A stretch of DNA of 64,000 bases from Aplidium turbinatum (taxonomy: Eukaryota; Chordata; Ascidiacea; Aplousobranchia; Polyclinidae): positions 25,525,235 to 25,589,234 of the forward strand of contig OU964923.1 of the NCBI GenBank assembly GCA_918807975.1, given 5' to 3'. Below, piece after piece: positions 11,401-23,400 of this stretch. The stretch's first letter is position 1; every line of letters begins with the position of its first letter. The notes under the pieces were generated by a model. It was not told the DNA's origin. It saw nothing but the letters and a program-made list of their open reading frames with translations, and did not search any database. Both the position numbers and the translations under genes were made by a program.

Positions 11401-14400
11401 AAGTCGTCACAAAGGAAGTTGGAACATCATGCTTACATGGCGTGTGCGAGACGGTCATTGATTGCTGAACATGCTTTCATGCTTTACCACTCACATCATG
11501 CTTTACCACTCACGAACGAAACCCACTACAGTTGCATTGTTTCAATGTCTTTATATTTTCTGTTGTTGTAAAAGTTAATGCATTTTAGCTTTTATTTATT
11601 TTTTTTTTCTGAATTGAATGTAGGCCTAGACCCTAGAATCCTAGAAGCTGAAACTTTTTCTTTCACTGCGGATGTTATGGCACAATTTATCGTGTTGTAT
11701 TCATGCAATTGTAAATTAAGTTATAGAAAACTTTGGCCTTAACGCTTTTGATCTTTTAAATCTAACCATTTAGCGTCTGAAGTGCAAAATTTGGAGGACT
11801 TGAGCCAAGGAAGAATACAGAGAGAAATTTTTGCGTACGTCTCCTCTTCCAGTCAAAATTGTCTCAAAGCTTCTAAAAATGTGGCAAATGTTAAAGAGCT
11901 TTTGCTCGCGATTTTAGGTTCGTTGAAATAATTTTTCAATTTTAAATTGTGCTAAAGAGCAAAAAATTTGCGCCTTGGGCGCGAAACATGCTGCCTAAGA
12001 CGCTGTACTGAAGCTTTCAGTAATGCGAAAGAGGGTCTGGGTGGCGTCCTCCCAGAAGTATATGTGATGCGATAATCCAATAAGCCCCCTGTCGATGTCA
12101 AAACATCGTTCCCGCCCCTGCTTAAATTACCCCCCCCCTACTCTCAGGAAGTGTCCGGAGCCCCTGCCTTGATGGGGTGTTGCTCAGTAGGCTTATCATA
12201 ATAACGAGTTGCGTTGTTTATCGATAGCTTGGGAGGAAGAACAAGCACCTTCTCGTGGTCCCTCCCGTCAGTACCATATTTTCAAGAAAGAAAGATATGC
12301 GAAGCGAAGATTGTCACACTCGAGCAAACCAGGCCCAGGTTCAGCGCAGGGTGGATAGGGAAACGCCCTTCCCAGGGCGCGGCAGCTCCTTTGTCGAAAA
12401 GTACCGACGACCCACCGTACTGCCGCTGAACACCGAGGGCATTACGGCCAGCAAGCTCAGCATCATCGAGTATCTGGCCACAAAACATCAGGCCCTCGTT
12501 ATTCTTCTCCAGGAGACCCACTGCACATCTGCGGATAAGTTGGTATTACCCAACTTCACACTCGCAGGCGCAACCATCAGCAGAAAACACGGCCTCGCCA
12601 CGTTTGTCCATGAGCATTTGAGCTGGACGCCAATAGACCAGTCCAGTGCCCAATCGGAGATAGAGTGGCTATGCATAGACACATCAGGCTATCACATCAT
12701 CAATGTCTATAAGCCACCACCCTCACGCTTAACACCAACAGCCATCCCAGTGTTCCCCCAACCCAGCCTCTACGCTGGCGATTTTAATTGCCACCACGTT
12801 GACTGGGGCTACAACACCACCAACACCGACGGAGAAAGCCTGGCCTCATGGTCAGCCAATAATAACCTCACCCTACTGCACGATCGAGCTTCTTCTCCGG
12901 ACGCTGGAACGCTGGTACAAACCCCGATCTGGCTTTCGCAAGTGATGACCTCGATAATTACCAACCGGACAGACGTGTGCTAGAGAAGTTCCCCAGGTCC
13001 AAACATCGACCCTCGATTATCACGGCTCCAGCGCTCATAATGCCTGTCCCGAGCAAGCCTGTTAAGCGATGGAACTTCAGAATGGCTAACTGGGAGTGCT
13101 ATAGCCTCCTCACTAATGAAGCCACACAGTATCTCCCATCCCCTCACACCAACAACGTGGAAGAAGCCTACCAGGACTTTTGTGATGCAATAACATCAGC
13201 GGCAAAACAATCCATCCCCGCGGCCGACGTAAGACCTACATACCGTGCTGAGATAAGGAGTGCGAAAGCCTCTACTCCGACTTCCTCCCCGCCCCTCAGG
13301 GCAATGACACCAACAGCTCAGCCACAGCTCTGCTGGCAAGGCTGGACTTAAAGAGGAAGGAGCGCTGGACAGAAGCCGTTGAATCAATCGACTTCACGCA
13401 CTCCAGCCGCATAGCATGGAGTACACTGAACAACCTGGTAGCCACTTTAACAAGTCGAAATTCTGCCACTGAAATTGATTAGAATGCAACCGCCAACCAA
13501 TCAGAACATGTTATAAGAGGCTACCGTCCAATTGTGATCCTTCTCGCACTCATCCAGAGAGTTAATGCTTGTTTTGAACTTTATTTGGTAATTGCGGAAG
13601 AAAAAGAGCAATAGCAGTGGTGGGAATCGAACCTGCGTCAATGAAATGACTACTTTCTAGCCCTAACCCTAACCCCTAAGCCAACCAGCTATTATCTTCT
13701 TTTCGCCATTTTTTACGTCACTTAAACCGTAGCTTGTGATTGGTTGGCGCTTTCATTCTAATCAATATCAGTGGCAGAATTTCGACTTGTTAAAGTGGCT
13801 ACCGAACAACCTAACTGGCAGATCACGTGCCTCTCGTCAACAATGTCCCGTTTCAGCAAATTCCATCGCCTCACAACTTGTGGACAACGGGAAATACAAA
13901 TCGAGAGACCGTGAATCAGATAGATCCGTCTTGCAGGAAATGACGGACCTCTGGAGGGTAACAACCCCAGACAGGGACAACATCTCGGGTGAGTTCACCC
14001 CGGAAAAATTTTCCGCCGCTCTCCAGCACATAAAGCCAGGTAAAGCCCCGGGCCCTGACCACCTATGCCCGGAGTTGATACTCCATGCTGCTGCCTCCTT
14101 AATGTCCTGGTAAAAAGACTTGCTTTCCTGCTGTTTGCGCCACCTGAGAATTCCCAGAATCTGGAGAAGAGCCCTTGTGGTTGCAGTTCCTAAGCCGAAG
14201 AAGCCCCCAGGAGACCCGAAGAGCTACCGTCCAATCTCACTGCTCTGCATCCCCTTCAAGATCATCGAGAGACTCATCTACGCCCGTGTCGAACCAATAA
14301 TAGATCCGCAGCTCTCCCGTGAACAAGCTGGTTTCCACCACGGACAATCAACCGTAGATCAGGTCACACTTATGACCCAAGACATTGAGGACAGCTTCTC

Positions 14401-17400
14401 GGCTAAGAAGAAGGCTGGCGCCGTGTTTGTTCATCTCACGGCTGCCTATGATACCGTATGGCATAGCGGCCTTACCTGCAAGTTACTCCGTCTGCTCCCT
14501 GACAGACACATGGTCCATATGATGATGGAACTTGTGCAAAACTGCAGTTTTACCCTCACAACGGGTAGCGGTCATCGAAGCAGACTACGCCGACTTAAAA
14601 ACGGCGTCCCACAGGGCTCAGCCTTGGCTCCTCTCCTGTTCAACATATACACCTACGACTTGCCCCCCACCGTCTCCAGGAAATATGCTTACGCGGACGA
14701 CCTGACACTCCTGCACTATGCAGGAAACTGGCAGTCAGTGGAGAGGAACCTCAGCCAAGACATGCAAACACTATCAGCATACCTCCAGAAATGGAAGCTA
14801 CAGCTCAGCAAGTCAAAGACAGTGCCGGCGGCCTTCCACCTTAACAACCGGGAGGCACAGCGTGAGATAAACATCAACATTGATGGGGAACGCCTGCCCT
14901 ACTGTGACGAACATACATACCTTGGCATAACCCTGGACAGGTCACTCACGTACCGCCGGCACTTGAAGTCACTGCGCAAAAAAATATCTACACGCGTCGA
15001 ACTTTTGAGGCGATTGGCGGGTTCCGGCTGGGAAGCTGGTGCTAAAACTTTTCGTACAGCTACCCTAGTCCTTGTTCATTCCACAGCTGAGTACTGCGCG
15101 CCGGTCTGGTGTCGTAGTTCTCACACCCACCACGTTGATACCGCCATCAACGACGCACTGCGTACTGTGACTGGATGCCTGCGTCCCACTCCAACGGACT
15201 GCCTACCCATCCTAGCAGGCATCCAACCCGCTGAGCCAGGGATGGAGGAACCATTTTAAAAGTAGGTGGGCCAAGAGGGGCAGCAGTCAAAGTCAATCCA
15301 ACTTCTGGGGGACGAAGCCCCCTGACCCTCATAACATTGTTGCATTCCTAATATTTGAAATCGTTTATACCAGGAGTCGGCAACCTACAGCCCGCCAAGA
15401 AAAATCATCTGGCCCGCTGCTCCCTTCCAAATTATAATAATATGTGGCCAGGCCAGTGGTTTATTAGCCTACAGTAGCCTATAATCGAATGGAAGAACAA
15501 GTAGGCTACCGTACTTTTCATTAATCATTTTAGTAGGCCCACGTCTTTGATTTGCAGCGTTTCTGTTTGTATAAACAAAGAACTCAACATAAAGCGCCAT
15601 TATGATACAAAACATATTATTTTTTCCAAGTTAATGGGTCAAACAAAGAACGGCAAAGCTAATCTACTCAAAAATAGCATTAAAACAGCAAATTTCTCTA
15701 TTACAAAGGAAAGGAAAACCAATGAATCAGAAAATTCTTTTGCTAGCTACAAGGTAGCACAATCAATAGCAAAAGACAAGAAATCGTAGTGATGGAAAAT
15801 TTGGGAAAAGGTGTAAGATGGAAGTTATTTAAAACATATGTCCAGAGAAAAAAAAAACAAACTACTTTTCAGATATAGGCCTAAGTTTTGCAACAAGAAC
15901 CATAACTCGACGAAAAGAAGATATATCGGAGAATGTAACATCTAGAAAAAAGTTATTGTACATCTACAGTTCTTCGTAATGGCAATAGATGAGAGCACAG
16001 ACACGACAGATAAGCCTACAGCTGAGCTGGCAGTATTTGTGCGTGCAGTAAACAAAGATTTTGATGTTTAAGAATTTGTTTAGCTAATTCCCGCCAAGGA
16101 TATTACTAGCCGATATTCTGAAGGTATTAGGCTACGTCAACGCCTTGAAATCATGCCTCTGAATATATCAAAACTGGTATTAATAGGCTACGGCCAGCCA
16201 ATATTGTTTTGTATTGTATCTCAACATGGTGTCATGAAAACAAAACTACATTGCAAAAGCTGCAACGTACATGCAATAACTTTCTTCGTATTGTATTTGA
16301 CATTGATCGCAGAGAAAGCATAAAAGGTGTAATGGAACTCAATAATTTAAAATCAATTTACCACATGAAAAATACAGAGATTGCAACTTTCATGTTTAAA
16401 TATTCAAAAAAGCTATTTCCCACAACATTCAATGATATAATTATGTGTAAACAATCAAGTAGCCTAACCACAAGAAGTAACTCTCCTTATATTCCTATAT
16501 ATTGCAGAATTAACACTTGCAAACAATCAATACGGTACATGGGGCCAACAGTTTGGAACAAGCTTCCAACTACTATAAGAAATAAATGTAAAACTGTAAA
16601 AGGCTTTAAATTAAAAATAAACAAGCTAAATCTTCCTTGAAATAATCCTATCTAAGTATTACATACACCAAACATACTAATATTTTTTTTTGCCCAGCAA
16701 TGATAGACCAATGTGTGTAGATTTATTAGCAAAATGGTAAGGTTGTAAATACTCCTACTGGCTTTCTGGTTCATGTGTTTTTTTGTTTTTTTTTTGTCCA
16801 CAGAAGTTCTACAGAGTCTGCAAAAGTTTTTCCATCTTCTTTGACCAATCGCCATCTTTCGGTGAAGAGGTGACCATGTGCTCCAAACAGTTGTTTTATA
16901 TCAATATCTTGGACTGGATCGTCATGCTATTGTCTGTTTGTTTATCTATTTTTTCTAACGTAATATGCCGAATTTTTTTTCATTAACCCAAATTTCTCAT
17001 ATTACTGTGACATGCCACTACTACGTCCCAGCTAGCGATGCCTGTCATTTTTGCATTAATTCAACGTTTGCTAACATTGCATCAGTGTGGAAGTGACGAG
17101 TTTAGCTGACTGGGGTATAAAATTATCGCTTTATCAACGCAACTTTATATCAAAGTACGCTTGACATCTTCAAAACATAACTTCCCTGGGTATAATTGAA
17201 TTTCCGCAAGATGATGATGTTGTATTTGCTAGTTTGTTTTATTTGTTTTCGTCAAGTTGTATCTTTTTTGTGAGTCGTGCAAGGCCTGGTGCGTTGCGCT
17301 TGAAATGGCTTTGCCCGTGGTAGGATTTCTTTGTGGGGTTTTCTTTGCCTGCCTTTCTCTTCTTTGCTATGAGCTAAACGCATCAAGACGTGTTCCCCTC

Positions 17401-20400
17401 ACGACCATCAGCAGTCAGCACTCTTGATAACGCACCATGGCCGATCTTCATAGCAACTGTCCAATGTCCATACAAATTTTAAATATATCAGCTAAAGCTA
17501 TTTGGGCTAATAAAGCTATAGCCTAAATATATGTTGTTTATTTTATTTTTTTTGTAACAGTTTCTTTTTTTATTTTTCCTTTATATCTTAAATTTTTCTC
17601 AAGGTGTTGCGACCGTGCCAAATTTCTCAACTTAATAACTTACTTCGGTCACAAGCACGTTTTAACGTTCTCGTTTTGTCGCTTCTACCTTTTTCTCGAC
17701 CTTTGCTATGTTGACGTGTATTGTTTTTGATATGATGGTCAGAAATAAAAAACAACTGAACTGAACTGAAGACCATGTAAACTTTGGCTTTGGCCCGCTG
17801 TTAGAAAAAGGTTGCCGACCCCTGGTTTACACATTGCGTTTTCATAACTGCCTTTCCTGCCAACAAGCAAAATTTTCCATTTTTGGGCCGGATTTGGTCA
17901 AAAAATTTACAAAATCGTTGAATTGCTCTATAGCGCTGTACAAAATGTGGCGATGTACACACAAATAAAAAGGCAACAATAAACACAGTTATAATACCAC
18001 CTAGGAGTAATAACATGCAGCATTATACAGTACGTGCATAACTGCATATGTAATGATATCACTGTTCTACCCATAGTGAGCATAGAGAATAATTATATTG
18101 ATTGATAGATTGCTCCACCAGTCACACGCAACCACACCCACACACGCTGCACATCAATAATGAACTCAACAGAAAAGTTTGAAGGTTGGATTTCATCATT
18201 GAGCTATCAAAGATAATCAAACTAGTGTGTATCAAATGAGTTAAGACCTTTTTTGGAACTCCCTCTCTGATTTTCCGTTTTCGCTACCTTTTCAAAGAAA
18301 TTTGGCTTTAAAAAGTGGGTGGGCCAGGCCTACCCAAAAAATAAAGTAGGTGGGCCCACGAGGCTCACGTGGTTCCTCCATCCTTGCGCTGAGCTACGCC
18401 GTAAAGGAGCCACGATTTCTCTCACTCGCCGCGCTTTGGACCCCGACCATCTCCTCCATGCAACATTCAAGAGACCACCACCTATAAAGCAGCGGCTGAA
18501 ATGAAGACGCCCCTTTGTGCCTGCCGCACAACAACTACTTAAAAACGCAGAAGAACTTGGTTTAAGTGCGGCACACTGGACGAACCACATGTGGAACACG
18601 GAGTGGCAAAATCACACCTCCACGCTCCGTGACTTCATACCCGACGCCTATCCCCGTCCACCAGGGATGTCCTTCGCAAGGCTTGCGTGGGTCAGGCTTA
18701 ACCGCCTGCAAACTGGCGTCGGCCACTTTCGTTCGGACATGCACAAGTGGGGCCTTGCTCCTTCATCAGAATGCGAGTGTGGTGCCACGGAACAGACCGC
18801 AGACCATGTCATCCACCACTGCCTAACCCACCGACCCCCACACGGTGCGCATGGTCTGAGGGTCCTGGACGACGAGACTGCTGAGTGGTTGAAGATTTCC
18901 TGCCCTCCAATCTAGCCTGGAAAGATCGCTCATACGCCATCATCATCATCATCCATAGCTTTGTTCTGCTTATTTGTCTAGTTTGTTAAGCAAAACAATG
19001 TATGCATTTTGTTTGTACTTAGTAGCTTAGTTAGTAAATCTAATACTGTTGAAGTCATCAAATATATTAACGCAAAACACAAGTTGTATATTCTACATCT
19101 TGTTTCCTCAGGCTTGCTTCACGTCGTAGGCCTATTTTGATTGTTACCTGGCCAGTAAACGTTAAATAGCTGTTTGTTTGGGTTGTAATCAACGTGATTG
19201 GTTCCAAATAGCCTTTGTACAACTTAGAAATGTGCCTGGGATTACTTTCAGTTTTGTCTATGTAATAAACCACACGACGTTAAATCTATAGGGGCTCAAA
19301 ATTGCGAAAAAAATGTTTTTGCTGTATCTCAAAAACTAGAGCCAATTCGAAAAAAACAAGTGCATTTTCGGGATCAGGGGCCTTGAAATACCATAAAATG
19401 ACTCTAACATGTCGTGTCTTTTTAAAAAAAAAATTTTGTTGGCCTGTGGTTATGGATACCTTGTTTCTGCCTTACAAAAAGAAGCTCCAGAAGCTTAGTA
19501 GGCTACATAGTAGGCTACAAGTATCACTTCAGCAAAATAATTAAATAATTGTTATCGCCAAAGCTGCTTCAAATTATTTTCATTTGAAAATATAATATTT
19601 ATTGATAAAAGAAATCATCAGTTTAAATTCCCATTACAGTATTTTTTTTCATTGTTTAAAGACTCTTGAATCATTGCTAATAAACTTTTTCCTTCTGCAA
19701 TCTCTCTAGATGAGGATGTCTTCCCTTCAGATAGAAGCAGTTACATCAAGCAGAGCAGAGTTTAAAACTTTTCGTTTCCTATTTTTTAAATACCGTAACA
19801 CTTTTTGAGATATCAACCTCAATAAATGACTTGATAATAAAAAAACTGTTGGTTACCTGTGCGTACACATAGCCTTTTGGTGAATCAGGATACGAATCTG
19901 CAGAACAACCTGTTGGTATTTCTACGCAATATGATTTGTTGGAGACGGTATCTTGATCGCAGCCACAACCATAACTCCCAACTGATTGGGCATTCCAATC
20001 TGCGCATCCCGTCAACGTTCCACAGCATTGCAGCTGAAATAAGAAAAACATCACGGAAAACCTGAATGTACAAGAAAAGTAATGTAATTTTTTTACAATC
20101 TTTTAGTAACTGGGGTAGAGTTGACAAGGGGTCCAGCCAGGGCATAAGCTACTTTTTATATCGGGCATGGAAAGTTGATGAAAGCACTGCGTATTCTGCC
20201 ATCTATGTTGTTTGCATCTAATCCATTTGGAAAAAAGCTAGAATAATTTTCCTAGTACTTTTGTACCGTCGTTGATTTCTAACTCAGGACCCGTTCTGTA
20301 TTTTATCTCGTCAAAATTTAATAGCAAAAAGCTATCCTTTTGTTTTGCAAGCGCTCAAACTGAAAATATTTGTTTATGCGTATTTGTTAAAAACAATTGT

Positions 20401-23400
20401 TTTTAAATCTTTGTTGCCACCGTAATGCTTTAATGTTCAATTAAATTGATAGTTTTCATGCAAAAACGTAAACAGTAAAAGTCGTAAGATTTTCCTTTCT
20501 ACAAAAATTTGCATATGACATCTTTTACAACGGATTAGGTTTGTGAACTTAAAATTGAGAAAAATAGAAATTAAGCAAAGTTTTAAGTGAAAATAGCGGC
20601 AGGTTTAGATTATATGTAGATATCCGTTTTCTAGTATACACTATAGTTATTGATAACGTACGCTGAGAAGCTGTGTATTGACACTAATAAGAGGTAAGGT
20701 ATCCGTGCTTTATTTGTAAACGCATGCGCATTGCGCAGGGCAATATAGACATAGCCAGATCTCTTTGTCAAGTAATCAGCAATTAAATCACAAGATAGTA
20801 AGAACTAATATCTATTCACAAAGATCATTTACAGTATATCTACATTCTATACTAAATAGTTAGTTATCCCTGGCTAGCTAATACAGCTCTTTACATGTAA
20901 CCAACTAACCAATAGACTAGAAAATTAAGTAACGAAGAACGTGTTAAGACATAAAAAAGGATTAGTTGTTGAAAAAAGTATTTGCATGAATTGTGAACAG
21001 CTTAAAGGGGTAGTGTATTTGAAAAACTTTAGATATACTGTGTAGTGTATATATATAAAAATTTCAGGAAAAAACGTATGCAGATTGTATCCTAGCTTAT
21101 TCTGGGTAACAAAGCAATAAAGATTATGAAGTTTTTTTGTAAAAAAAAAACGTATAGAATAAAAAAAAACAAAAAAACAACATTAATTATTTATAAAGTT
21201 CATCAGCACTGTCTTTGCGTAGCTTATTTAATAATATTTAACTCAAACTTCAAAGCAACATGAGAAGTCGCTTCAAATGCTTCCAGTTTGAAAAACTTAC
21301 GTTCTGCTCCGTTGCTCGAAGAAGGTCTTGCTGATCTTTATCTGAAAGGTTGATGGCTCCTATGCCATCGTCTATGGCTTGATCTAACTAGAAAACAAAA
21401 GGTGAAGTTTTATTTGGTGGGATATTATCAAAACCGATGTAGTGCTGTTTCTGCTGATCAAAAGACTAGCATACATGATTACACTTTATAAAGAAAATTT
21501 TTGCCTACCGCTGCCTCTTTGTTTGAACGAAATAACTCTCACAGGTGACCGATCGAATATCGATTTTGGCATTCGACAAATTTCGAAATCCTCAATGAAA
21601 ATAAAAGCATTCTACCGAAGCCGAAAATTTTGTTAACAAAACTCGTACGTTTTGATTTTGTTTAAACCTTTGTCGACTTGAAGATTATGGCCCATCGATA
21701 TTAGTTTTATTGGGTCAGGGTTACTAGTAACAAAAAGGGAAAAATTTTATTTTAAAGTTTCAAAGCTTTTGCAAGTTTCTGATTTATCAAAACTAAAAAA
21801 GCTGACTACGGTATCTAAAGTGTTAGGGGTGCAAGAATGCCTAAAGCTGGATTTAACAAAATTGAATAACCCCTCCCCCCTACTTCAACTACGAGAGCTA
21901 AAATAAATAGGATCTTCTTCTCTTGAGCGTCTTAGTCGACGTTTATTCTTTGTACTGTACCAAAATTGAAAATGCTTTCCGGATAAAACTCACGAAAGCC
22001 TATTGGAGAAAAATAGCCAACCGAGTAGAGCTTGTGTCTTAAATTTGTCTTGTGGAGCCTTGGTGAAATGAAACGTTATTTGATTATTATTCGTAAGTAG
22101 CGGATCTTTTGTAAAACTGATTACGTTAAAATTATACAGCGCAACTACTTGAGTTACAAGACGGTTGCTGGTTATTGTTGTGAGAAATCTAACGAAACAC
22201 TAACGAAAAACTAAACACCTGCCCACAGTTATGTTCTTACCGTATCATATGTTACAAATGCCCATATTCCAATGGCCACTTCTAAGCCAAATATCACCAG
22301 CAAGAAGACAAAGTACTAAAAATAAAATAGGTGTTTATAACATTACTTAGATCAAATGTAGACTTATCAGATCCACACAAAATTAGCCTGTATCTGGTTG
22401 GTTGTGCAAATCACCCCAGGCAGGAACTAACTGCTTTTTTTTTACATTGATTTAATGTCAACAGACGTTTGATTTGCTGTTTGAGATTTTGCATTGAAGC
22501 ATGGGACTGCAAAGTTTTATGTCTAATATGATAAACTTTCAGCTTCTTTAACTCGCACAATTTTTAATCGTCTGACTGTAATAAATTTATAATTTATTCG
22601 TAGCCGTGTGTATCAGAAACCCAATGCCAAACCATAGAATATTTACTGAGGTTGAAATGTTAGCTTACAATTTTTTGAACACGATGAATCAAAAAACTAA
22701 TTGGAAATTTTAAAAACAAAAGCTTTTGTCATACCGTTCCCAACAGACAGGTGTTTTCCTTGATGGCTCCACAGCAGCCAAAAAATCCCACAACCAACAT
22801 TATGCACCCAGCGACAATGAGGACAATAGCTCCTGCGGTGTAAAAAGTAAAAACATGTAGCGCCTACATTACAAGTCTACAATAGGTCAAATTCAAACCT
22901 TTTTGCATTCCATCATCACAAAACGCATTCGAGCGCTTGAGAACCACAATCAATCTTCTAACAAACTTTTCGATAAATGTCATTTCTCTGATGTGTCATT
23001 TCAGTTGATATAGGCGGGTCAATATAAGGTTTGACCCCAAAAAAATTTATACAAAAGGTTTTTTGTTCTAAGAAGTGTATGATTAGGTTGTACTATACCC
23101 CAGAAAAAAAGTCTAGAAAAATCTGACCCCGGGAAAGTGGTCAATTTACATAATTTGAAATGGTGACCCCCCAAATTTTTCAATGTACACAAAATTTTTT
23201 TTTAGTTCAATTAACACACTATAAATGAATTAAACACATATAAACATGGTATCTATGTACCAAATGAACATATCAGAAACCGTCTGTGATGTCATTATGA
23301 TGTCATGGAAGACATAGGCATCGGTTTTTTAATATTTAAGAAAAAATCTGAGGGGGCAAGATGATAAAAAGTGTGAAATATGTATCCAAATTTGAACAGT

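Larger units (their letters stand above)
15371..17824 (+). mobile_element. hAT transposon (inner), GTF2IRD2/ZBED-like transposase relic
   Basis: Nested inside the outer hAT. Left end CAGGAGTCGGCAACCT, right end complementary to CAGGGGTCGGCAACCT. The flanking 8-mers are GTTTATAC (15363-15370) and GTTTACAC (17825-17832), one mismatch. It carries plus-strand transposase remnants and is itself interrupted by a LINE 3' end from about 16200 to 17771. Confidence 0.9.
15237..18386. mobile_element. hAT transposon (outer), 8-bp TSD
   Basis: Termini are CAGGGATGGAGGAACCA at 15237-15253 and its near-perfect complement at 18370-18386. They are flanked by an exact 8-bp duplication CGCTGAGC (15229-15236 and 18387-18394), diagnostic of hAT. 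Removing element and one duplication restores the LINE frame. Only about 690 bp belong to this element itself; the rest is a second hAT at 15371-17824. No transposase of its own is seen. Confidence 0.93.
12214..18955 (+). mobile_element. Jockey/I-like LINE interrupted by nested insertions
   Basis: A non-LTR retrotransposon on the plus strand. Its own sequence is 12214-13436, 13804-15236 and 18387-18955. The order is APE-type endonuclease, reverse transcriptase and a C-terminal cysteine-rich region ending in a CATCATCATC tail near 18950. The pieces rejoin exactly once the insertions and their target duplications are removed. The interrupting elements are a MITE (13437-13803) and an hAT (15237-18386). 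The LINE has several stop codons and shifts and is inactive. Clade assignment is from motif resemblance only. Confidence 0.9.

Noticed and set aside
9845-19456. The facing 115-bp repeats as terminal repeats of one 9.6-kb element
   Set aside because: The interval between them contains an exon-free mix of independent elements with their own target duplications, and no duplication flanks the pair. Two separate copies are simpler.
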